Shown here: positions 1 to 6,593 of the stretch, piece after piece
Numbering within the stretch: position 1 is the stretch's first letter
How the letters are laid out: each line of letters opens with the position of its first letter
Origin: Candidatus Ruthturnera sp.
GTDB lineage: Bacteria > Pseudomonadota > Gammaproteobacteria > PS1 > Pseudothioglobaceae
DNA length: 11,035 bases
Assembly: GCA_018648985.1 (NCBI GenBank)
Contig: JABGOT010000092.1
Coordinates: forward strand, 11,126-22,160
Direction of reading: 5' to 3'
The notes under the pieces: generated by a model
Told to the model about the DNA's origin: nothing
The model's input: only the letters and a program-made list of their open reading frames with translations
The model's database searches: none
Translations under genes and position numbers: made by a program

Positions 1-1115
1 CTAGAGCCCTTAAAGATGGCAAGTTAAATGCTTATTGGGTAATGTGTAATAACAATATGCAAGCAGGCCCTAATATTAACGATGAGATGCTACCGGGTTG
101 GAGAAATCCTGACAACTTTATTGTTGTATCAGACCCATACCCAACAGTATCAGCACAAGCAGCTGATCTTATTCTACCAACAGCAATGTGGGCAGAAAAA
201 GAAGGTGCTTATGGTAACGCTGAAAGACGTACTCAGTTCTGGCGTCAACAAGTTGATGCGCCAGGACAAGCCAAGTCAGATCTATGGCAATTGGCCGAAT
301 TCTCTAAGAGATTTACAACTGATGATGCTTGGTCAGATGAGTTGTTGGCACAAAATCCAGAATACAAAGGTAAGAGTTTGTACGATGTCTTGTATGCCAA
401 CGGACAAGTCAATAAGTTCAATAAACAAACTGTATCTGATGACAGAGGCAATACCTACAAAAATTCAGAGATGGATGACTTTGGTTATTACATTCAAAAA
501 GGTTTATTTGAAGAATACCGTCGCTTCCAGCTTGAAGGTCCTAAAAAAGGCCATGAGCAAGCTGAATTTGAAGTTTATCATAAGACCAGAGGTCTTCGCT
601 GGCCAGTGGTCAATGGTAAAGAAACACTGTGGCGTTACCGTGAAGGATACGACTCTTATGTTAAGAAGGGTGAAGATGTTAGTTTCTATGGCAACAAAGA
701 CGGTAAAGCTAATATCATTACCGCGCCTTATGAGCCACCTGCAGAAGTACCAAATGAGGAGTTTGATTTATGGATGTCAACCGGTCGTGTATTAGAGCAC
801 TGGCACTCGGGCACAATGACAAGACGTGTACCAGAGCTTTATAGAGCAGTACCAGATGCAGTTATTTACATGCATCCAGATGATGCAAAATCTAGAGGCT
901 TAAGACGTGGAAAGAATGCAAAAGTCATCTCTTCGAGAGGTGAAATAGTTGCCATGGTTGAAACCAAAGGTCGTAATAAGCCGCCTAAGGGTTTGGTCTT
1001 TGTGCCTTGGTTTGACGCCTCTCGTTTGGTTAATAAACTAATACTAGATGCAACAGATCCGCTTTCTAAAGAGACGGATTACAAAAAGACACCCGTTAAA
1101 ATTGTTAAAGCATAG
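1..1115 (+). CDS. napA: Periplasmic nitrate reductase catalytic subunit NapA, C-terminal part (5' end outside window)
   Basis: NapA is the molybdenum (bis-MGD) subunit that reduces nitrate to nitrite in the periplasm, receiving electrons through NapB. The frame is open from position 3 with no start codon in the window, so about 370 C-terminal residues are present of roughly 830 usual for the family. The N-terminal Tat signal and [4Fe-4S] cluster are therefore not visible. Recognisable NapA stretches include the cofactor-binding segment around positions 36-66 (YWVMCNNNMQAGPN), the PTAMWAEKEGAYGNAERR segment (about 178-231) and the C-terminal signature TGRVLEHWHSGTMTRRVPEL (about 780-839). The gene ends in TAG and napB follows 12 bases later with its own ribosome binding site, so the two are very likely cotranscribed. 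Identification is firm; the only defect is truncation by the window edge. Confidence 0.96.
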   Translation, partial: RALKDGKLNAYWVMCNNNMQAGPNINDEMLPGWRNPDNFIVVSDPYPTVSAQAADLILPTAMWAEKEGAYGNAERRTQFWRQQVDAPGQAKSDLWQLAEFSKRFTTDDAWSDELLAQNPEYKGKSLYDVLYANGQVNKFNKQTVSDDRGNTYKNSEMDDFGYYIQKGLFEEYRRFQLEGPKKGHEQAEFEVYHKTRGLRWPVVNGKETLWRYREGYDSYVKKGEDVSFYGNKDGKANIITAPYEPPAEVPNEEFDLWMSTGRVLEHWHSGTMTRRVPELYRAVPDAVIYMHPDDAKSRGLRRGKNAKVISSRGEIVAMVETKGRNKPPKGLVFVPWFDASRLVNKLILDATDPLSKETDYKKTPVKIVKA

Positions 1116-1127
1116 AAGGAGATGATC

Positions 1128-1682
1128 ATGAAAAATAAATTACTAACCATAACAGCAGCTTCAGTTTTTGCTTTAAGTATCAGTGTTCAAGCCGGTTTCT
1201 TTGGTTCCGATCACAATTGGAATAACCCCGTATCGGTAGCAATGGATGCCGTGAGCGATATGGCAACAGACGCTAAAAATGCAGTGAGTGATGCTGTTGA
1301 TAGTGTGACTGAATCAATAGATCTTGGTTCATTACGAGGCACACATGCACTGGATGATTTTTCACTTGTACCACCAGTAGGAAAATGGCTTAAAGATATT
1401 GATTTTGATCGTAATTTTAGTGATCAGCCACCATTAATCCCACATAAGGCAGCAGGCATGAAAATTACATTGAAAAAAAACCAGTGTTTGGCTTGTCATA
1501 GTAATGAAAATTGGAGAGAAGAAGACGCCGTTAAGATGACTGCTTCTCACTTTATGAATCGTTCTGGAAAACGTTTAAAAACCGTATCTCCAAGACGTTA
1601 TTTTTGTACGCAATGCCATGTTCCACAAGTTGATAACAAGGCTTTAATTGGTAGTGATTACGTAAATACTGATGACGATTAA
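1128..1682 (+). CDS. napB: Periplasmic nitrate reductase diheme cytochrome c subunit NapB
   Basis: NapB passes electrons to NapA in the periplasm. I place the start at the ATG at 1128 because AAGGAG (1116-1121) lies six bases before it; the in-frame ATG at 1122 directly abuts that site. The 184-residue product has a signal peptide ending near SVQA (residue 22). It has two c-type heme motifs, CLACH (120-124) and CTQCH (160-164). The candidate distal ligands H106 (in IPHK) and H141 (in ASHF) sit where the family has them, and LRG and QPPLIPHK are NapB-like. Residues about 34-65 form an Ala/Asp/Val/Ser-rich stretch with helical periodicity between the signal peptide and the conserved core. I do not remember this from typical NapB proteins, which are nearer 150 residues. 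The gene follows napA directly and precedes napF. Confidence 0.94.
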   Translation: MKNKLLTITAASVFALSISVQAGFFGSDHNWNNPVSVAMDAVSDMATDAKNAVSDAVDSVTESIDLGSLRGTHALDDFSLVPPVGKWLKDIDFDRNFSDQPPLIPHKAAGMKITLKKNQCLACHSNENWREEDAVKMTASHFMNRSGKRLKTVSPRRYFCTQCHVPQVDNKALIGSDYVNTDDD

Positions 1683-1688
1683 ACCCGT

Positions 1689-1725
1689 TACAAGGTATAT
1701 TGCTTAATAAGCAACCTACCTTGTA
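1689..1725 (+). other. Two-part inverted repeat (RNA hairpin) between napB and napF
   Basis: Nine bases at 1689-1697 (TACAAGGTA) pair perfectly with 1717-1725 (TACCTTGTA). Inside them TTGCTT (1700-1705) pairs with AAGCAA (1709-1714) around the loop AAT. A two-by-two internal loop separates the stems. The hairpin begins 7 bases after the napB stop and ends 5 bases before the napF ATG. No T-run follows, so a classical Rho-independent terminator is unlikely. A role in RNA processing, stability or control of napF translation is inference. Confidence 0.7.
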
Positions 1726-1730
1726 TTTCA

Positions 1731-2213
1731 ATGTCAAATATAACTAGGGCACAATTCCTTCGCGGAGGTTGGGGCTCAAACAAAAAAACCGTCATTAGGC
1801 CACCATGGTCTGTCACAGAAGATTCCTTTACTGATTTATGTAATCGTTGTGGCGCTTGTCTGGACTCTTGCCCAGAAAAAATTATTGTCAACGGCTCAGG
1901 CAAGTTCCCAATTATTGATTTCCAAAAAGGTGAGTGTACCTTTTGCCAGGCATGTGCCAACGCTTGTCAATATCGCGCATTCAAACCCTTAAGTGAAAAG
2001 CCCTGGCAGATCACAGCAGAAATTAAAGATACCTGCTTATCAAAAATAGGCGTGGTGTGTCAGTCTTGCTCTGAAGTTTGTGACCAGGGCGCTATTCACT
2101 TTAGCTTACAAATGGGTGGTGTCCCAGACATTAGCTTAGACAATACTCAATGCAATGGTTGCGGTGCTTGTGTCTCAATTTGTCCAAAGAACGCCATTAA
2201 AATTTCAGCGTAA
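1731..2213 (+). CDS. napF: Nap-associated iron-sulfur protein NapF
   Basis: NapF is a cytoplasmic ferredoxin-type protein linked to maturation or electron supply of NapA. The 160-residue product has 16 cysteines in four groups: C37/C40/C43/C47, C69/C72/C75/C79, C102/C110/C113/C117 and C141/C144/C147/C151. The first and last groups are standard CxxCxxCxxxCP ferredoxin motifs. The second ends in CQ instead of CP, and the third is the spaced form typical of NapF (GVVCQSCSEVC). The N-terminal QFLRG and RPPW segments also fit NapF. In many bacteria napF opens the operon; here it follows napB. The start at 1731 is chosen because it gives the usual short N-terminus before QFLRG, but there is no clear ribosome binding site. 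Instead a hairpin (1689-1725) lies just upstream, so translation may be coupled to napB or structure-controlled. Confidence 0.93.
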   Translation: MSNITRAQFLRGGWGSNKKTVIRPPWSVTEDSFTDLCNRCGACLDSCPEKIIVNGSGKFPIIDFQKGECTFCQACANACQYRAFKPLSEKPWQITAEIKDTCLSKIGVVCQSCSEVCDQGAIHFSLQMGGVPDISLDNTQCNGCGACVSICPKNAIKISA

Positions 2214-2236
2214 AAAATCAATGATTAAGCGCTTGC

Positions 2237-2704
2237 CTATAGATCAGCGTCTTCAATAATGGCGCTGATCAAACCACCTATTTTTAAAACGGCTTTTTTA
2301 GATTTTTCATCAATTGCCTCGGGCGCTGCCCAAACCACGTAAACTTTTTTAGGGTCTTTTTCAAGGTTAAAAACTGCGATCTTAAATGGGCAAAGTAAAA
2401 TATTTAAATGATTGGCTCTTGAAATGTCATGCGAAATACCCGCACTACAGAATTCAATAATTTCTGCATTTTTATAAATATTTTTTCTAAAGTTAAAAAC
2501 ACTTTTGGTGTTACTCAGCATTTCACTGGCATGGAACACACCGGCAATATTAAGCCCTTTCCCTTTCACGGCATCAACAAGATCATCGCGTACATCTTGG
2601 TATTCGGCCTCAACAATCGTAGTAGTAACGTGCTTTGCTTGTGCAGGGTTAAACGTAAATATAGCGCATAGTAATAATGGTAAATATTTAGTATTGGTTT
2701 TCAT
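2237..2704 (-). CDS. Secreted DUF302-family protein
   Basis: This is a DUF302 (PF03625-type) protein of unknown molecular function. I place the start at 2704 rather than the upstream in-frame ATG at 2731. AGGAAG lies just ahead of 2704, and the product then begins with a clean signal peptide (MKTNTKYLPLLLC, cleavage near AQA/KH at residue 23). The 155-residue precursor has the family's pattern: an N-terminal helix with KGKGLNIAGVFHAS, a central EIIEFCSAGIS strand, then NILLCPFKIAVFNLEKD followed by VYVVWAAPEA. It converges on napF with a 23-base gap. Its promoter region is shared with fccA and carries the AACMTAKGTT motif described separately. A second DUF302 domain occurs in this window, fused to a cytochrome c (8194-9198). 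A periplasmic role connected with sulfur or nitrogen oxides is only inferred from the neighbours. Confidence 0.85.
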   Translation of the reverse strand: MKTNTKYLPLLLCAIFTFNPAQAKHVTTTIVEAEYQDVRDDLVDAVKGKGLNIAGVFHASEMLSNTKSVFNFRKNIYKNAEIIEFCSAGISHDISRANHLNILLCPFKIAVFNLEKDPKKVYVVWAAPEAIDEKSKKAVLKIGGLISAIIEDADL

Positions 2705-2801
2705 TAATCTTCCTATTTTAAAAAGTTGCACTCTTATCCGGGCATCGGAGAGAAGTGTTCACTGAAGTTATTCACTGAAACAAAACAAGAGTGCAGATTA
2801 G

Positions 2802-2841
2802 ATTATATAACCAAGCAATTTAGCCTTAAACAACATAGGTT
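2802..2841 (-). promoter_or_regulatory. Candidate DUF302 promoter with AACCTATGTT activator-like site
   Basis: On the minus strand a perfect TATAAT (2807-2802) lies 24 bases downstream of AACCTATGTT (2841-2832). If transcription begins near 2795, the motif centre is at -41.5, the usual place for a class II activator. The leader to the DUF302 start would be about 90 bases. The motif extends to the 14-mer AAACAACATAGGTT (2828-2841, + strand), which recurs exactly at 2872-2885. There is no good -35 hexamer, which fits activator dependence. The regulator is not identified. Confidence 0.55.
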
Positions 2842-2875
2842 GAATTGATCAAATAGATTAATTTACAGCCCAAAC

Positions 2876-2915
2876 AACATAGGTTATTTTCATCTTTAAG
2901 CCATGCAAGTATATT
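2876..2915 (+). promoter_or_regulatory. Candidate fccAB promoter with AACATAGGTT activator-like site
   Basis: The second copy of the 14-mer AAACAACATAGGTT (2872-2885) has its 10-base core at 2876-2885. A TATATT hexamer (2910-2915) begins 24 bases downstream of the core, facing fccA. This puts the motif centre at -41.5 from a start near 2922. The two copies in this intergenic region are 44 bases apart, about four helical turns. The leader would be about 100 bases and contains a small hairpin (2974-2990). The assignment rests on geometry shared with the other two copies. Confidence 0.5.
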
Positions 2916-3020
2916 GATGTCTTAATAGTATTAAAAGCCGGATGAACTCTTGTTTTTATTATTAAGTGAGGAGATTCTGCTTAGCGGAATTAATTTTAAA
3001 TACACAATACGGAGTTTTTT

Positions 3021-3611
3021 ATGATGAGAAATACAATCACAAAATCTGCATTATTGGCTACTGGACTAATGTTGTCAGTACAATCATCAGCGGAGCCAAC
3101 TGCTGAAGCACTAGGATACACTTGTGCAGGTTGTCACGGCACTAATGGCGCCAGTACGGGTAATGCAATCCCTTCTTTGGCTGGACTATCAGAAGGCTAC
3201 TTAATTGGCGCAATGAATGCTTATCGTGAAGATGAAAGATCTTCCACCATTATGGGCAGAATTGCCAAAGGCTATACTGAAGAGCAAATTGAATCAATGG
3301 CCACCTTCTTTTCAGCCCAACCAGTTCATGCCAATATCAACCAAAAGTACGATGCTACAAAAGCAAGAGCAGGTGCGAAATTGCATGACAAATATTGTAG
3401 TTCTTGTCACACAGAAGCTGGTGCAGAGCCAGAAGATGATGCAGGATTATTATCAGGTAACTCTAAGTTATTCATGAAATATACCTTAGCTGATTTCCAC
3501 GATGGTTCACGCGATATGCCTAAGAGAATGGAAAAGAAAATGAAAAAAATGCTGAAAAAAGATCCAGATGCATTAGGCAAATTAGTTAATTACTACGGTA
3601 GTGGTAAATAA
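3021..3611 (+). CDS. fccA: Flavocytochrome c sulfide dehydrogenase, diheme cytochrome subunit FccA
   Basis: FccA takes electrons from the flavin subunit FccB during periplasmic sulfide oxidation and passes them to small c-type cytochromes. The 196-residue precursor has a signal peptide (cleavage near SSA/EP, residue 24) and two heme motifs, CAGCH (35-39) and CSSCH (126-130), one per cytochrome domain. M78 in STIMGRIAKGY is the likely axial ligand of heme 1; M166 or M170 in RDMPKRM is a candidate for heme 2. The segment GYTCAGCHGTNGAS and the spacing match FCSD heme subunits. GGAG (3011-3014) lies six bases before the ATG at 3021; the next codon is also ATG (3024) and cannot be excluded. FccB follows 12 bases after the stop. 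The Lys/Met-rich stretch at 167-180 is conspicuous. Confidence 0.92.
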   Translation: MMRNTITKSALLATGLMLSVQSSAEPTAEALGYTCAGCHGTNGASTGNAIPSLAGLSEGYLIGAMNAYREDERSSTIMGRIAKGYTEEQIESMATFFSAQPVHANINQKYDATKARAGAKLHDKYCSSCHTEAGAEPEDDAGLLSGNSKLFMKYTLADFHDGSRDMPKRMEKKMKKMLKKDPDALGKLVNYYGSGK

Positions 3612-3623
3612 AGGAGAATACTA

Positions 3624-4931
3624 ATGAGTAAACAAAATAGAAGAAGTTTTATAAAAACAATTGGTCTAGGCGCTGCTGCAGCGACTACGGCAGCTTACAC
3701 ACCTTTTGCTATTGGTGGCTCAACTAAAAAAGTTGTTGTTATTGGTGGTGGTATGGGTGGTTCTGTTGCTGCTAAATACATCAGAATGATGGATAAGTCA
3801 GTTGAGGTTACCTTAATCGAAGCTAATAAAGATTACTACACTTGTTTTGCAAGTAACGAAGTCTTAAGTGGCGAACGTAGCCTTGATTCAATTAAGTTTG
3901 GTTATGGTGGCCTTAGAGGTCATGGTATTAATGTTGTACACGACAAGGTGACTGACATTGATGCACGCGCTAGAAAAGTTACAACTGCAAGCGGACAAAG
4001 CTTTGCTTATGATCGTTGTGTCGTTTCCCCTGGTGTTGACTTTAAATACGACTTAATTGAAGGTTACGATGCAAATGTAGCGAACACTGAAATTCCACAT
4101 GCTTGGAAGGCTGGTGCACAAACACAAATGCTACGCAATCAGCTAAAAGACATGAAAGATGGTGGAACCGTTGCTATTTGCCCTCCGCCAAATCCTTTCC
4201 GTTGTCCTCCAGGTCCTTATGAGCGTGCATCACAAATTGCACTTTACTTAAAGCATCACAAGCCTAAATCAAAGATTATTATCCTTGATCCTAAGCCTGG
4301 ATTTTCGAAAATGGGCTTATTCACAGGTGGTTGGGAACGTCATTACGGCTACAAGACAGACGACTCAATGATTGAGTGGCACGGAACGCCTAAAGGCTCT
4401 GATGACAATGTTCTAGACTCTGTTGATGTCAAAACTAAAACAGTAACAACAGGTTTTAATGAAGTAAAAGCAGATGTTCTAAACATCATCCCAGCACAAA
4501 AAGCAGGAAAAATCGCCTTTACAGCTGGATTAACAAATGATTCGGGCTGGTGTCCAGTTCATGGTGATACGTTTGAATCAACCATTCATAAGAATATTCA
4601 CGTGATTGGCGACTCTGCAATTCAATCTCCATTACCTAAATCAGGTTATGCTGCTAATTCAGAAGGTAAAGTGGCTGCAGCAGCGATAGTTGCACTGTTA
4701 AATGGTGAGAGTGCGCCAGATCCTACTTATGTCAACACTTGTTACAGTGTGATTGCACCAGGTGATGGTATTTCTGTGGCGATGGTTTATGCCTTTAAAG
4801 ATGGCAAAATCATCAAGGTCAAAGGCTCAGGTGGTTTAACACCAGGTAAATTTGACGCCAAGCTAAGAGAAAGAGAGCAGTACTATGGTTATTCTTGGTT
4901 TGACAACATTACCAATGATACATTTGGCTAG
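3624..4931 (+). CDS. fccB: Flavocytochrome c sulfide dehydrogenase, FAD subunit FccB
   Basis: FccB oxidises sulfide to zero-valent sulfur in the periplasm and hands electrons to FccA. The 435-residue precursor opens with a twin-arginine signal (NRRSFIKTIGLGAAAA), so it should be exported folded by Tat. The FAD-binding GGGMGG motif is at 41-46, and ANKDYYTCFASNEVL (67-81) follows. C74 lies where the Allochromatium enzyme links FAD covalently to Cys42. Counting from that residue, C194 (in NPFRCPPGPYE) and C373 (in VNTCYS) match the redox-active pair Cys161/Cys337; C186 and C310 (GWCPVHGD) are additional cysteines. This alignment by offset is mine and not a computed one. GDSAIQSPLPKSGYAANSEGK near 335-352 is the second FAD region. 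AGGAG precedes the ATG with good spacing, and a strong terminator follows the gene. Confidence 0.95.
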   Translation: MSKQNRRSFIKTIGLGAAAATTAAYTPFAIGGSTKKVVVIGGGMGGSVAAKYIRMMDKSVEVTLIEANKDYYTCFASNEVLSGERSLDSIKFGYGGLRGHGINVVHDKVTDIDARARKVTTASGQSFAYDRCVVSPGVDFKYDLIEGYDANVANTEIPHAWKAGAQTQMLRNQLKDMKDGGTVAICPPPNPFRCPPGPYERASQIALYLKHHKPKSKIIILDPKPGFSKMGLFTGGWERHYGYKTDDSMIEWHGTPKGSDDNVLDSVDVKTKTVTTGFNEVKADVLNIIPAQKAGKIAFTAGLTNDSGWCPVHGDTFESTIHKNIHVIGDSAIQSPLPKSGYAANSEGKVAAAAIVALLNGESAPDPTYVNTCYSVIAPGDGISVAMVYAFKDGKIIKVKGSGGLTPGKFDAKLREREQYYGYSWFDNITNDTFG

Positions 4932-4976
4932 GGCCTTACCAAAATAAACCTTACCAAAAATAAACCTTTTTGGTTT

Positions 4977-5009
4977 AAAACCCCGGCTCCCTCAGCTGGG
5001 GTTTTTTTT
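4977..5009 (+). terminator. Rho-independent terminator of fccAB
   Basis: CCCCGGCT (4981-4988) pairs with AGCTGGGG (4994-5001), with one G-U pair and the loop CCCTC, followed by eight T (5002-5009). AAAA at 4977-4980 can extend the stem with the T-run. It lies 45 bases after the fccB stop. Confidence 0.92.
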
Positions 5010-5063
5010 GCGCTACATAAACCCCCCCGCAAAACTATACTCATGTTAACATTAAGTTTTTTA

Positions 5064-5104
5064 TTGACTTATATCAAGGTAAAGTTTTAATTCAATAATA
5101 TAAT
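5064..5104 (+). promoter_or_regulatory. FNR/DNR-like box and promoter of the Crp/Fnr regulator gene
   Basis: TTGACTTATATCAA (5064-5077) matches the FNR consensus TTGAT-N4-ATCAA with one change. A perfect TATAAT (5099-5104) begins 21 bases downstream. Transcription near 5111 would put the box centre at -40.5, a class II activator position, with a 26-base leader before the ATG at 5137. The simplest reading is autoregulation or control by another Crp/Fnr protein. Confidence 0.72.
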
Positions 5105-5136
5105 GATAACCCAATATTAGAGCTTGAGGAAGTACA

Positions 5137-5871
5137 ATGTCTTGTAACGGAAACAACAAAATTTCTGAAAATTGCCTGAGTTGCGTGGTGCGTAAAAGCA
5201 CGATATTTGGCGATTTAACCAATGATGAAATGGCGTCTATTGAAGGTTATATCGACAAAAAACGTCATTTTCAATCTGGTGAATACATTATTCAAGAAAA
5301 TACCGCTGTTAATTACAGTTTGTGCATTAATTCCGGGTATTTAATTTTAGGCAGTTATTTAGAAAATGGCTCTCGCCAGATATTTCAAGTAGCAATGCCT
5401 GGTGATTCTATTGGCTTTTCGCATAGTAATGATGCTTATCATTATTTCGTTCAAGCATTAACTAAAACTGATGTTTGTGTTATTAACAACGCCACTGTTG
5501 ACAAATTGATCGGTGAACAAAAAGCAATCGCCACCAAATTAATTGAAATTCTTTCTCACAACACCAGTGTTAATCAACAATATTTATTAAACCTTGGCAG
5601 AAAAAGCGCTAAAGAGTCTTTGGCTTACTTGATTATGGATATATCTACCCGTATTAAACAGCAAGCTTCTAATGGTGGTGATGATGATTTTTTTCCACTC
5701 AATCAAGAAGACATGGCTGATATTTTGGGCTTAACAAAAGTACATGTATCACGCGTTATCTCGTCATTTAAAAAAGAAGCGTTGATTCAATGCTCTCAGA
5801 AAAAACTTGAAGTATTAAATGAGGATCTTTTGTCTGATATTGCCGGATTTATTGCCGTTGACTCTAAATAA
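5137..5871 (+). CDS. Crp/Fnr-family transcription regulator with FNR-like cysteines
   Basis: The 244-residue product has an N-terminal cysteine segment (C3, C13, C16), a cyclic-nucleotide-binding-like beta-roll (about 25-130), a dimerisation helix and a C-terminal winged helix-turn-helix. C114 in QALTKTDVCVI lines up with FNR Cys122. The N-terminal cysteines are C-x9-C-x2-C, not the C-x2-C-x5-C of E. coli FNR, so four possible cluster ligands exist in an unusual order. C63 is another cysteine in the beta-roll. The recognition helix (about 200-212, LTKVHVSRVISSF) keeps the Ser-Arg pair (205-206) of FNR but lacks its Glu. GAGGA precedes the ATG with normal spacing. Its own promoter and that of the cytochrome-DUF302/nnrS operon carry TTGAC boxes. 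An oxygen- or NO-sensing role (FNR or DNR type) is inferred; which signal cannot be decided from sequence. Confidence 0.88.
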   Translation: MSCNGNNKISENCLSCVVRKSTIFGDLTNDEMASIEGYIDKKRHFQSGEYIIQENTAVNYSLCINSGYLILGSYLENGSRQIFQVAMPGDSIGFSHSNDAYHYFVQALTKTDVCVINNATVDKLIGEQKAIATKLIEILSHNTSVNQQYLLNLGRKSAKESLAYLIMDISTRIKQQASNGGDDDFFPLNQEDMADILGLTKVHVSRVISSFKKEALIQCSQKKLEVLNEDLLSDIAGFIAVDSK

Positions 5872-5901
5872 TTATCAGACATTCACTCTTTAGAGCGCGG
5901 T

Positions 5902-6486
5902 TTATTTAACCTCTATACCGTTTATATAGCTCGTCTTAAAATTTACTTTTCCGTCTTTGCCCCACCACGTGCCCACGCCTTCAACTTTGCCGCTCTTGTA
6001 GATCATGACTTTCATTTTCTCGCCACTTGAGTAATACCAAGTGGTAACACCCTCTCTTTCACCAGCCTTGTAGTTTGTTTCAAGCTCTTTTTGTCCATTC
6101 TTATGCCACCAGATAGCATGCCCGTCTTCCTGGCCATTTTTAAAATAAACATCAAACTCTTTTTGTCCATTTTCAAACCAAGAGGAGCTGAGGCCATCTT
6201 CCTTGCCATCCTTATAATTTACTTCCATTATCTTTTGTCCGCTCATATGCCACAAAACAAACAAGCCATGTCTTTTTCCGTTCTTATAGGCAATATTCTT
6301 CATTTTATTGCCGTTTTTATACTTGATAAGCACGCGCCCATTCAAAGGAGAATAATGATCAAGCTGATAAACAACCCCGTTAATATCAATAACCTCTTCA
6401 GCGCTTAACACGCGTGAAATTGGATTACTATCGGTGCCGCAACCGGCAATAAGAAACAACAATAGTGTTATTAGTATTTTTATCAT
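5902..6486 (-). CDS. MORN_2-repeat lipoprotein (YwqK-like), function unknown
   Basis: The 194-residue product starts with a hydrophobic segment and a lipobox (LIAGC, Cys16), so it should be a membrane-anchored lipoprotein. From residue 67 it consists of five back-to-back 24-residue repeats (67-90, 91-114, 115-138, 139-162, 163-186) and a partial sixth. The pattern is Y-K-x-G-K/Q-x-x-G-x4-W-x3-G-Q/E/K-K. This is the MORN_2 type of repeat, often annotated as 'toxin-antitoxin YwqK family antitoxin', a name that says little about function. No toxin-like partner is adjacent. There is no strong ribosome binding site ahead of the ATG at 6486, but the signal sequence begins right there. The gene converges on the Crp/Fnr regulator with a 30-base gap, in which I see no convincing terminator. 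Substrate or partner is unknown. Confidence 0.82.
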   Translation of the reverse strand: MIKILITLLLFLIAGCGTDSNPISRVLSAEEVIDINGVVYQLDHYSPLNGRVLIKYKNGNKMKNIAYKNGKRHGLFVLWHMSGQKIMEVNYKDGKEDGLSSSWFENGQKEFDVYFKNGQEDGHAIWWHKNGQKELETNYKAGEREGVTTWYYSSGEKMKVMIYKSGKVEGVGTWWGKDGKVNFKTSYINGIEVK

Positions 6487-6593
6487 CAGCCAATCTTTAA
6501 GGTTTCTGTCTTTAGTTTTTACTTAAAGTATTAAAAAAAATTCCAAGTCGATCTTTGATTAAATCAATATCAGACTTCACAACAATGTTCTAA

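Noticed and set aside
2242..2270. GATCAGCG/CGCTGATC inverted repeat as the napF terminator
   Set aside because: The 8-base stem is perfect, but it lies inside the DUF302 coding region, has a 13-base loop and no T-run follows on either strand.
6091..6408. Open frame on the + strand opposite the MORN_2 gene
   Set aside because: Its hydrophobic look comes from the complement of the repeat codons; the minus-strand repeats are clearly the real coding sequence.
5902..6486. Toxin-antitoxin system (YwqK-type antitoxin label)
   Set aside because: The protein has a lipobox signal and no toxin-like gene is adjacent on either side.
6555..6567. TTGATTAAATCAA as an FNR box upstream of the MORN_2 lipoprotein gene
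   Set aside because: The half-sites are right but the spacer is three bases, not four, and there is no good -10 at the matching distance.
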